From: Mycoplasmopsis agassizii
GTDB taxonomy: Bacteria > Bacillota_I > Bacilli_A > Mycoplasmatales > Metamycoplasmataceae
DNA length: 64,000 nt
Direction of reading: 5' to 3'
NCBI RefSeq assembly: GCF_002272945.1
Contig: NZ_NQMN01000002.1
Span: forward strand, 62,001 to 126,000
Part shown: positions 53,626 to 64,000 of the stretch, piece after piece
Position numbering within the stretch: position 1 is the first letter of the stretch
Layout of the letters: every line of letters starts with the position of its first letter
Made by a program: the position numbers and the translations under genes
The notes under the pieces: model-generated
The model's database searches: none
What the model was told of the DNA's origin: nothing
Seen by the model: the letters and a program-made list of their open reading frames with translations, nothing else

Positions 53626-54771
53626 ATGAATAATAGTGATTTAGTAAATCAAAATAATTGACCATCAAACGTTTTTTATTTCAAATTATCAGACACATAC
53701 CATTTAGTAAATTTTGCAAATATGAAATTTACAAAATTAATTTATGTTCCTGTTATAGGAACATTTTTGATTTTCCACTTATTTAAAAAAATGGTTTTAA
53801 CTAATTTAGCAGATCGGTGAGTTAGATACAATATTGGCTTTCGTTTTAACGTTTCTGTTGGTGCTTTAATGGGATTAGCAATACCTATATCAGGTGTAAC
53901 TGCAACATTTCTATTTATTTTTGCATTGCTAAAAAAAGAGGATCCTTATTTAATAGATACCAAATTATTAATAACATTTTCGCCGTTTCTAGCCAATCTA
54001 ATTATTACTCCAATAAACAATTACATTGTAATCAAAAATCTTGATAAGATTTTGTGTATTGATAAGAATTTGGTTTTTGAACCTGATTTCATTCCTTACT
54101 ACAATAGTAAAATAAATAACAACTTTAATTGGTTAAAAAACCTTGAAAAAGTCTCAAATAAAAGAACGGGTAAGTATTTTTTTAGTGAAGGATTAGAAAG
54201 TATTAATCAAAAGGAAATCACAACAAATTATTTTAATTCAGAGTTAATTGATAGAATTGAACATTATACTATTTACCTTGGTAGATTTGGTGGTATTCCT
54301 ATAAAAACTGTTTATTACACTCGTAATCAAAATTACGAAAAATACTATAAAAGAAATCTTTTATTTTCTTGGCTATTTAACTACTTTACATTTATTGGAT
54401 TAATTACACAAAAAGCAATTAATGATAAGATGACTTTACTCTCAAAAAGACTAACTAAAATAATTATTTGAAATTGAGTTTTAGACATTTTATTTACTGT
54501 ATCTTTATTAGTTTTTTTATGTTCTATTTTTTCAAGTTATTCATATTTAAGTAGTTTAGAAAATCCTGATAATGCTAAGCAAATAGTTTTTGTGTCTAGT
54601 GGTGCAAGATATGAATTAGTTGATGTAATTTTACATTTTGTGTATGCTTTTATTTTTACTTTTGGTTATACCATTGTTTCTTTAATTAGAAATAGTTATG
54701 TAAAAAAATATGCCATTAGAATTGCTCAGAAAGCATATTTAAGAAACAATCCTCAAAACATAATTAAATAA
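53626..54771 (+). CDS. Four-helix membrane protein, paralogue C
   Basis: 381 residues, ATG at 53626, TAA at 54769. It carries the shared blocks FKLSDTYHLVNFANMKF, IYVPVIGTF, NLADR, YFFSEGLESINQKE, NYFTFIGLITQKAINDK and VDVILHFVYAF. The middle region is the most divergent of the three, with an insert containing DRIEHYTIYLGRFGG. It has its own A/T-rich promoter zone and a terminator, so each paralogue B and C looks independently transcribed. Function unknown. Confidence 0.8.
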
Positions 54772-54779
54772 ATTTAATT

Positions 54780-54814
54780 TAAAAAAGTCTGCAATTTCAG
54801 TGCAGACTTTTTTA
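54780..54814. terminator. Bidirectional terminator between paralogue C and the kinase gene
   Basis: AAAAAGTCTGCA-atttcag-TGCAGACTTTTT is a perfect stem. Confidence 0.88.
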
Positions 54815-54828
54815 TGTCAATTGAAATT

Positions 54829-55569
54829 TTATTTCAAATTATGTTTAGTTCGATATTCATTTAAGAACTTATCAAGTTCATAAATACGATTAATATATTC
54901 TTGATCATCAAAATATTTTACAGGTTGTACATTAACTCAAAGTATTACTAAATAATTGACAAAAATTTTATGTTGAATAATTTTTTCATAATCATATGAA
55001 CCATAATTATCAAGCAGAATATCTTCTTCTTGATCAGTTAATTTACCACTTTCAATAAAGTAAGCTAAATCAAAATGTTTATCTCCTAGCGAAGCATATT
55101 CTCAATCAACGATTCAAATTTTTTGTTCTTTATCAACTATTAAATTAAAAGGAAATAGATCATTATGTACAGGTGTAGTTGTATCCATATTTCTTAAGAT
55201 CAAATTTATTCTTTTAAAATAAGCATCGATCACATCGATTTTTAAATTTTTTTCAGCTAGTTGTTTGCGATAAGTATTAACTCGATCACGATGATTAAAT
55301 TTAGGAAATTCTAATTTTGAATTATGAATCTGTGCTAGCATTTTTGCTAGTTTTTTTAAGTTCTCTTCAGATTTAATAAATTCTTCGCCTTCAATAAAAT
55401 CTCACCTAGTATGAGTAGGTGTATTTTCGATCAGTTTAGGTACAAAATCCAGCTTACCTAGGACTTGATAATCAATACGATGATTAAGTGAATTATTAGT
55501 TTTCACTTGGTAAAAATTGTTACCATCACGGTAAGAATTGTTCGTCATACCTTTATTAATTTTTTCCAT
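54829..55569 (-). CDS. Choline/ethanolamine kinase-like phosphotransferase
   Basis: 246 residues, ATG at 55567-55569 after GAGGT. The fold is of the APH/choline-kinase type (LicA-like). MTNNSYRDGNNFYQVKT is the nucleotide loop with the ATP-binding Lys, TPVHNDLFPFNLIVD is Brenner's motif with the catalytic Asp, and IWIVDWEYASLGDKHFDLA is the metal-binding DxD/E motif. Four TGA Trp codons split the frame. It probably phosphorylates choline or a similar small alcohol for membrane lipid or surface modification; the substrate is inferred. Divergent from gyrB. Confidence 0.85.
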
Positions 55570-55610
55570 ATTTACCTCAATATCTATTAAATGATTAACT
55601 TTTATTTTGC

Positions 55611-55616
55611 TATAAT
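55611..55616 (+). promoter_or_regulatory. Extended -10 promoter of gyrB
   Basis: TGC-TATAAT, 48 bases before the gyrB ATG; the ribosome site GGAG follows at 55655-55658. Confidence 0.6.
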
Positions 55617-55664
55617 TATATTAAATTATTTTTTTAAATAAAAGTAAGAATTTTGGAGTAATAA

Positions 55665-57602
<1,938 letters not shown>

Positions 57603-57629
57603 AAAAAAATTATATTAATCGAATCTTAG

Positions 57630-57657
57630 ACCAGCAGTTAAATCTGCTGGTTTTTAT
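57630..57657 (+). terminator. Terminator of gyrB
   Basis: ACCAGCAG-ttaaat-CTGCTGGT is followed by TTTTATT. Confidence 0.9.
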
Positions 57658-57779
57658 TTTCATAACTACCTATAATCTCAAAACTTGCTGTTTATCGCAA
57701 AATGTGGAAATTTTTGTGAAACAAATTAACTAAAACCTAAATAAACTACTCTAAAAATCCGAAAAAATCGCATTTTCAT

Positions 57780-57785
57780 TATAAT
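57780..57785 (+). promoter_or_regulatory. -10 box of the mannitol operon
   Basis: TATAAT, 77 bases before mtlA. No convincing regulator-binding site is visible in the 260-base gap, and no regulator gene is adjacent. Confidence 0.5.
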
Positions 57786-57862
57786 GCTCCAGCCTGTTTT
57801 GCTGTTTTTGAAAATCTCAAAAAGAGTTAAATAAGGTTAAAAAAAAATTTGAAAGGTTTTAA

Positions 57863-59641
57863 ATGACAACAAAAGTGTTTCTTTCTGAAGCAAGAGCACA
57901 ACTACAACGTTTTGGTGGTTTTATAAGTGGTATGGTAATGCCAATTATTGGTATTTTTATCGCTTGAGGACTACTGACTGCATTTTTTATACCCACAGGT
58001 TGAATTCCTAATGTTGACTTAAATAATTTAGTCGGTATTGGGATTAATTACTTAATCCCAATCTTGATAGGATTCATGGGTGGACAAAAAATCTATCAAC
58101 TACGTGGTGGTGTGATGGGTGCTTTAGTTACTATTTCAGCAATTGCTGCAGGACAAAGTAGTATTTTTGTAAGTATTACTGGAGGTCAAGCACCAATGTT
58201 ACTTGGTGCAATGATCTATGGTCCTTTATCTGCTGCTATTTTAAAACATAGCGAGAAGTTTTGAATCCATAAAATTAAACCTGGTTTTGAAATGTTAATC
58301 AATAATTTTTACCTAGGAATTTTAGGATTTTTACTAGCAGTATTTGGTTTTTTTGTGGCTGCATATGTGATCGGTTACATTATTTTTGCATTAGGTCAAA
58401 TTGTGCAAGGAATGTCTAATTATTCACTCTATCCTTTAGCAGCAATTATTGTTGAACCTGCTAAAGTGTTATTTTTAAATAACGCAATTAATCATGGTGT
58501 TTTCACACCTTTAGCAACTCAAGAAGTTTTAACAAGTGGTAAATCAATTCTTTATTTACTTGAATCAAACCCTGGTCCAGGGCTTGGAATTTTGCTTTTA
58601 TATATTATTTTTGGAAATAATAAAAAAATCAAAGGTGAAGCAGGTTCTGCTTCAATCATTCACTTTTTTGGTGGAATTCATGAAGTTTACTTTCCCTTTG
58701 TTTTAGTTAAACCAATGTTAATCATTGCCTTAATTTCTGCAGGAGTTTTTGGCAACGGAATGTTTATGCTATTTAATGCAGGAGCAATTGCACCAGTAAG
58801 CCCTGGTTCAGTTATTGCTCAATATACACAAGTAGCAAAAGATGCTAATTCAGTCGCAGGTTTAACTATCGGAATGTTTGGTAGTGCCGTAATTAGTTTC
58901 GGAGTTGGCTTAGTTATTTTTTGATTTGAAAAAATCATTAGAAAAATTCGCAAGCAACCTCTTAAAGAACAAATCAGTATTAGTGAAGCTAAACAAAAAG
59001 TTGCTGATATGAAAGCAAAAGGTAAAGTTGAAACTAAACCTTTAATTACTTCTTTTAATATAAAAGAAGTAAAAACTTTAACAATTGCTTGTGATGCAGG
59101 AATGGGCTCATCAGTTATGGGTACAGGTATTTTGAAAAAATTACTAGCAACAAATGGTTTAAACGATATCAAGGTTGAGCATAAGTCAATTGCCGATGTC
59201 ACTGGTAAAGAAGAATATATTATTACAGTTGATGCCCTTAAAGATCGTGTCTTGAAAAAAACTGATGCAGAAAAAGTGACATCCATTAACAACTTGATCA
59301 ATAAAAATGCTTATCAAGAAATTATTGATCGAATTAAAAGTGATGAAGATGCAACTAAATCAAAATTCAAAAATATTGATTTAGTAGTCAATAAAATTGA
59401 CTCTGAAAGTGAAAAACTTGGTGCAATTCTTCAAGGTATTTTACTTGCTAATAATTTAAAAAATATTAATGTTCAATTAATTTTAATTGAACAAATAATT
59501 AATAATGATAACTTAATTATTACTAGCGAAGATCTAAAAGATCAAGTTAGTGAAAAAATTAAAACAGATGATTTTGAAATAATTAAAAACTTATCAGATA
59601 CTGAATCACTATTAAAAATAGTTGAAAAAGTGAAGGCTTAA
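57863..59641 (+). CDS. mtlA: Mannitol PTS transporter EIICB, with an extra IIB-like domain
   Basis: 592 residues, ATG at 57863. Imports mannitol and phosphorylates it to mannitol-1-phosphate. The IIC part (residues 15-360) starts FGGFISGMVMPIIGIFIAWG and contains FFGGIHEVYFPFVL, the substrate-site GGIHE. The IIB domain (400-493) has LTIACDAGMGSSVMG with phospho-Cys410. A further stretch (504-592) repeats the IIB pattern (IITSEDLKDQV against IITVDALKDRV) but lacks the Cys loop. Normal EIICB proteins lack this last part. First gene of mtlA-mtlD-mtlF; the next ATG is 2 bases away. Confidence 0.93.
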
Positions 59642-59643
59642 TT

Positions 59644-60756
59644 ATGAATAAAAAAGTTAAAGCACTTCACTTTGGTGCAGGTAATATTGGTAAAGCATTA
59701 ATTGGTGAATTGTATTTTAAAAACGATTTTGACTTTACCTTTGTTGATAATAATCAAGATACAATTGCTAAATTAAATAGTGATAAAAAATATTCTATAA
59801 AATATCTTGACACTAATCAGGTTTTTGAAATAACAAATTTTGATGCACATTGATTAAGTGAAAAAAATCAACTGGTTAAAAAATTAAGAGAAGTTAATTT
59901 TATTTCAACTTCAATAGGCTCAAATAATTTAAAGTTCTTACTAGAAATATTCGAAGAAGCTTTTAAAAATTTTGAGTTAGATCATGAAATTGCAATCATC
60001 TGTTTTGAAAATGGTTATCGCATTTCATCAAAATTTAAAAGATTAATTGAGACTAAATTTATTAACCATAAATTAGTCTTTATCGATACAGTTGTCGACA
60101 GAATTGTACCTATACAAAATTCAAAAGATGATTATCTTTTATGCGAATCATTTTATGAAATTACAATTGATCAATCACAATATAAAAGTAGTTTAACAAA
60201 ATTAAATTTTGTTGACTATAGTGATGATTTAGATTCATATATTAACCGTAAAATTATTTTAGTTAATGGAACTCACACACTAGTTGGTTTATTAGGAAAT
60301 AGCCAATCATTAAAATATATTGATGAAACTTTAAAAGTCAAAGATAACTTAATTTTATTAGATGAGTTTCAAAATCAGGCTATTGAATCATTACTAAAAT
60401 CATTTCCTAAATTTAAAAAAGATGAATTAAAAAATTATGCAAATATTTTTTTAAAAAGAATTAATGTGGCTGAATTATATGACACCAATAGTCGTGTTAT
60501 CAGAAATCCTATTACTAAAATTAGTCCTGGTGAACGCTATCATTTAGCACTTGAACCAGCATTAAAATTTAATCTTGATTATGACAAATTATTAATTCCT
60601 TTTAGGCTATTAATTAATCTAAATAATGAAGATGATTTACAATCAAAAGATCTAAATCAGGAAATCAAATTAAATGGTGCAGAAGCAACATTATTAAAAT
60701 ATACAAAACTACCAATTCATGTAGTTCAACAAATTTTAAATATTAAAAAGGTGTAA
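59644..60756 (+). CDS. mtlD: Mannitol-1-phosphate 5-dehydrogenase
   Basis: 370 residues, ATG at 59644. Oxidises mannitol-1-phosphate to fructose-6-phosphate with NAD. KALHFGAGNIGKALIGELY is the Rossmann nucleotide site, FIDTVVDRIVP a family motif, and NRKIILVNGTHTLVGLLG contains the conserved Asn-His catalytic region. SRVIRNPITKISPGERYHLALEPAL closes the C-terminal domain. It sits between mtlA and mtlF with gaps of 2 bases, hence translational coupling. Confidence 0.94.
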
Positions 60757-60758
60757 AA

Positions 60759-61184
60759 ATGATCAAATTAGAAAATATTAAAATCAATCAAAACTTCAAA
60801 GATAAATACGAAATTTTTAAAATTGCTGAAGAAGATTTAGTTAAATTAAATTCAGTAAAAAGGGGTTATCAACAAGCGATGATTAATCGTGATAAATCTG
60901 CTTCAGTTGCTCTAGGTAATTATTTATTTTTACCTCATGGTGAAGATGGTTCACAAGATTTAATTCTTAAAAATGAGGTTTTAGTTTATCACTTAAAAGA
61001 TGTAATTAATATCGATGAAAACGAAATAAAAGTTGTCGTTGTGCTTGCCTTAAAAGCATCAAATCAAATGGAATATATTGAAAAAATTGGAATTGCTTTT
61101 AGCGACATAGATGATGTTGAAAAAGTAATGTTTGATGAGCAGGTTACAGCACAAAAAATTCATGATTTTTTAACTCAGGAATAA
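60759..61184 (+). CDS. mtlF: Mannitol-specific PTS EIIA component
   Basis: 141 residues, the normal EIIA-Mtl length. YLFLPHGEDGSQDLIL holds the phosphoryl-accepting His, which passes phosphate from HPr to MtlA Cys410. Third gene of the operon; its ATG lies 2 bases after the mtlD stop. A strong terminator follows. Confidence 0.95.
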   Translation: MIKLENIKINQNFKDKYEIFKIAEEDLVKLNSVKRGYQQAMINRDKSASVALGNYLFLPHGEDGSQDLILKNEVLVYHLKDVINIDENEIKVVVVLALKASNQMEYIEKIGIAFSDIDDVEKVMFDEQVTAQKIHDFLTQE

Positions 61185-61206
61185 TCAAATAATTAATCTT
61201 TCATTT

Positions 61207-61237
61207 ATACTTTCTCACCAGTTGAGAAAGTATTTTT
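61207..61237 (+). terminator. Terminator of the mannitol operon
   Basis: ATACTTTCTCA-ccagt-TGAGAAAGTAT is followed by six T. Confidence 0.92.
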
Positions 61238-61343
61238 TAAGCAATTTTTTGAGCATTTTAAAATCCAAAAATTTTTAAAATTAAATAAGTATTTTTTAGC
61301 ATCGTGATATTATTAATTTAATCACTTTTTAAGGAGGTTTCGT

Positions 61344-61427
61344 ATGTTAAAGGATAATCTGTTTTTAGAGCAAAATAGCTTCTATTGATTTTTCTTTACA
61401 TATATCCTCCCTTCATCAAATCAATAA
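61344..61427 (+). CDS. Possible 27-residue leader peptide
   Basis: ATG at 61344 follows a perfect AAGGAGG at the right spacing; TAA at 61425. The peptide has one TGA Trp and is rich in Phe. A TGA-TATTAT extended -10 lies upstream (61305-61313). A CCTCCCTT stretch inside the frame (61407-61414) can pair with the ribosome site. After it comes an inverted repeat (AACTCA...TTAACT / AGTTAA...TGAGTT, about 61456-61497) just before the next gene. Could be a regulatory leader peptide or noise. Confidence 0.4.
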
Positions 61428-61509
61428 TTATTAATTACAAATATATATAAAACTTAAACTCACATTTAACTTTAAATAGTTAAGGTTTTTTGAGTTGATT
61501 GGATGAAGA

Positions 61510-63114
61510 TTGAAAAAACCATTTAATAAAAAAATTTTTAATGCAATTCTAGGAGTTTCAGTAGGTGCACTAACTGTTGCAGGAATTGCTGCTGCATTTG
61601 CTTATAAAGACACAAACCCCCTAAAAAAGGTGTTTTTCAACTTTTCGCAATATGCTTCTGATTCAAATTTAGAGAAAATGCAAGAGCATTTTAACTATCG
61701 AACATACAGCGATGTTGAAGAATTTAAAGACCAACTTTTAGCATCAAAAATTGCTTCAGGAATTACAAGTTTATATACTGCAGCATCTTTCATAAAAGAT
61801 GGGCTAATTCAACCAATTGATTATGATGCATTTTTTAATTTGGAAACACCAAGAGGTGCAAATTTTTATGATGATGATTGAGCAAAAAAAACTTTTACAC
61901 CTGTAGTTTATCAGCAGTTAAAATCATATGATGAATATCTAAATAGTAATGAAAATTTAAAAAATAAATACCCTAATCAACCACTGCATTTTTGAAACTT
62001 TTTTGTCCCTTATTATGCACAAGAAAAGATCTTTGCTTATGATTGAAATGACCTAGATAAAACTAAATTAACTGACAAAGAAAAAGAGAATCTTGAGATC
62101 GATTTTGATACAAGATTAGCTGAAAAAAATCAGGATAATTCACTAGGTAATGTTATGCAAATTACTAACTCTTTATTTAGTAATAATCAAATGATTGTTG
62201 TGCACGATGAAATGAGAGATAACTATGCAATTGGTTCATCAAACTTTGTAGATCAAGAAGTAGAAAATTTTGATCCTGTACTTAGTTTAAAAGACAACAA
62301 ATACCAAAAATATTTAGATCAATTTAGTAGTGATATTTCAAATGCAACAAATAATTCAACCTTTGCAGATGTTGCAAAATTACAAATGTTACCTGATAGT
62401 GACATTGTCTTAAATAGTTTAATTAATCCTGATTTAAATGTCGGTGCATCAGTCATGTATAACGGTGATGCAATTGATGCTTTTTTTGCAAAAGATAATT
62501 TTCAAAAATATAAAGATGAAGAAAATAATATTGACATAACTCCTGTAAGAATCAAAAAATTAAAAACAGAAATAGTTTTAATTGATGGTTTAATTTTGCC
62601 TTCCTATTTAACTGAAAATGAAAAAAAGGATGTTTTAAAAACAACCCATGATAGTTTATATGATGGTTGATTTGTAGAAGATTATCAAACAATTCCTGAT
62701 GAATTATATGGGACATATCAAAACAAAAATTCTAGCGAAACTTCGCAAATGTATGATGATGAAAATAGTACATTCACTAAAGAAGGATTTAAAAATTATG
62801 ACTTTGTAAATTTTAATCCTGTTACAAATTTAGCTAATAATTTAATTCTTTATGGTGCTCCAGAAATACCTGAAGCAACGGAAGAGGGAATTGATTATTC
62901 ATCAAATTATATGGCTTCATATTTAGAAGATTATTATTCTAATGGTGAAAATGCCAGTGAAGAAGAGAAAGCAACTTTTGCAAAATATCTCAACATAGTT
63001 TCGAATATAGGTAACATATCTTATGCAACAAAAGTTCCAACTTTTATAAATCCAATCAGTGATGTTTTAAGTGCAGCAGTAAAAATTTATTATGAAAATA
63101 AATTTAAAAACTAG
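61510..63114 (+). CDS. Exported protein, possibly a solute-binding protein
   Basis: 534 residues from TTG at 61510 (GGA six bases upstream); no in-frame ATG fits, and TTG gives KKPFNKKIFNAILGVSVGAL plus a hydrophobic stretch, a signal anchor without lipobox Cys. Two parts recall PotD-type periplasmic binding proteins: an SDLxx-like helix with ASFIKDGLIQPIDYDAFF, and PLHFWNFFVPYYAQEKIFAYD. The match is weak and the remaining acidic, Asn-rich sequence is not recognised. Several TGA Trp codons split the frame. It follows the mannitol operon but has its own upstream region. Confidence 0.7.
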
Positions 63115-63272
63115 ATTTTTTCAATCAATTTTATTTGTAATTTAACTCTTAATTTTTTAAAAATCACGAATATCTAAAAAAGGCTTTTTTTTGTAAAATT
63201 AAAGGCTTTTTTTGCATTTGTTTTATAATGACCACGAACAAAATTAAAACAAAAGAAGGATATCAAAAAGAT

Positions 63273-64000
63273 ATGAAAAAATCATTCAAAAAATCGTTCC
63301 TGATTCTTGCAGGGACAGTTTCTGTAAGCATTCTTACAACAGCAATTGCTTGTGCAGGACAACAAATATCAACTATAGAAAATAATAAAAAAACATTAAT
63401 TAAAATAGTTGATGAAATCAAATCAAAAACTTATGAAGCTAAAAACCAATACAAAAGTAAGGCAGAATTAATTACTGCTTTAACTGCTTCAAATGTTAAA
63501 TCTGATAAAGTAGCTTTTGATGCTTTACTTAAAACATCACCTCCATTTGGAGAATCTAAATTGCTAGATGTTTCAGTTTCTAGCGCTAATAAAGCTTCAG
63601 GTGCAACAACAGGTGTTGTAACTTTAACATTAACTTATGGAGAAGGCAATGACATCACCCAATCAAAAGTTGATATGAATGTTAATTTTACAACACCAGC
63701 AGAGGTTGTAAGAAAAACTAAAACACAAATAGCAAAAGAATGATATAGCCAAAAAGTTGGTACAACTTTAATCGCTCTATCATCTTTATCAACTAAAAAA
63801 GCAAGCGAAGTAACTAGTGCAGACTTTGCAAGTTTTTACACAATTCCAACTGAATTAACAGATACAACAGTTGACATTAAACTTTTAGATGAGCCAGCTA
63901 AAAGTGATTCAAACGGAACTTTAAGTATTAAAGTTACTTTGAAAGCAAGTGATGGCAAACTTTATAAAACAGATGGTACACTAGTTGAATCAACTGCAAC
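63273..64000 (+). CDS. Surface lipoprotein, N-terminal part (runs off the window)
   Basis: ATG at 63273 gives MKKSFKKSFLILAGTVSVSI then TTAIAC (Cys27), a lipoprotein signal. An in-frame ATG at 63228 lies on the -10 box (TATAAT, about 63221-63226) and would add 15 residues ahead of the signal, so it was rejected. The ribosome site AAGAAGGA is 12 bases from the ATG. The visible 242 residues hold a charged helix and beta-rich modules ending in NGTLSIKVTLK, like the Lipoprotein_17 units elsewhere in the window. The frame is open to base 64000. Confidence 0.88.

Overview
This window comes from a mycoplasma (class Mollicutes). UGA is read as tryptophan in nearly every gene: valS, cysS, alaS, gyrB, rplT and secE are intact only if TGA is a sense codon. 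The DNA is very AT-rich and most genes end in TAA or TAG. Surface lipoproteins with MKK...AxxC signal peptides are numerous. Lipoprotein_17-type modules, a DUF31 (MIP-like) protease and two HExxH metalloproteases suggest the hominis/synoviae/pulmonis side of the genus (Mycoplasmopsis/Metamycoplasma). That placement is inference. I found no rRNA, tRNA, CRISPR array or insertion sequence.

Layout. 1-5.5 kb: a surface-protein block with two related lipoproteins on + and a metalloprotease lipoprotein on - between them. 5.6-12.9 kb (-): hpt, then a tight housekeeping run mnmA-alaS-ruvX-yrzB-like-membrane protein-greA-dNK that follows the Firmicutes alaS-to-greA order. 12.9-16.7 kb (-): a 1255-residue repeat-rich surface protein. 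16.8-18.2 kb (-): infC-rpmI-rplT with an L20-type leader. 18.3-21.6 kb (-): valS-folD. 21.7-29.1 kb (-): a second Firmicutes-like cluster, cysS...rlmB-sigma-like-rpmG-secE-nusG, in which CysRS carries an N-terminal DUF402 domain and a GIY-YIG protein lies between cysS and rlmB. The second metalloprotease lies just upstream of it, with a candidate small RNA further upstream.

29.6-36.7 kb: a small conserved protein, trmB, a sodium:solute symporter, two tandem paralogous lipoproteins, serS (-) and a small membrane protein. 36.7-37.6 kb is gene-free and rich in hairpins. 37.6-46.4 kb (-): an RlmD/TrmA-type methyltransferase, a DUF31 protease lipoprotein, GAPDH, fmt and uvrB. 46.6-48.5 kb: a solute-binding lipoprotein. 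48.7-54.8 kb: an accessory block of unrecognised membrane proteins, including three tandem paralogues and one exported protein whose gene overlaps the first of them. 54.8-57.6 kb: a choline-kinase-like gene (-) divergent from gyrB (+). 57.9-61.2 kb: a complete mannitol operon, mtlA-mtlD-mtlF. 61.3-64 kb: an exported protein and the start of another lipoprotein.

How the genes work together. Mannitol enters through MtlA/MtlF as mannitol-1-phosphate, MtlD oxidises it to fructose-6-phosphate, and GAPDH serves glycolysis. Hpt and the deoxynucleoside kinase salvage bases and nucleosides. FolD and Fmt supply formyl-Met-tRNA. The surface proteins and proteases probably face the host. The best candidates for new biology are the DUF402-CysRS fusion, the sigma-like gene at the SigH position, the GIY-YIG protein where Mini-III usually lies, the switch-like leader at 3298-3426, the small RNA at 29200-29354 and the 48.7-54.8 kb membrane-protein block.
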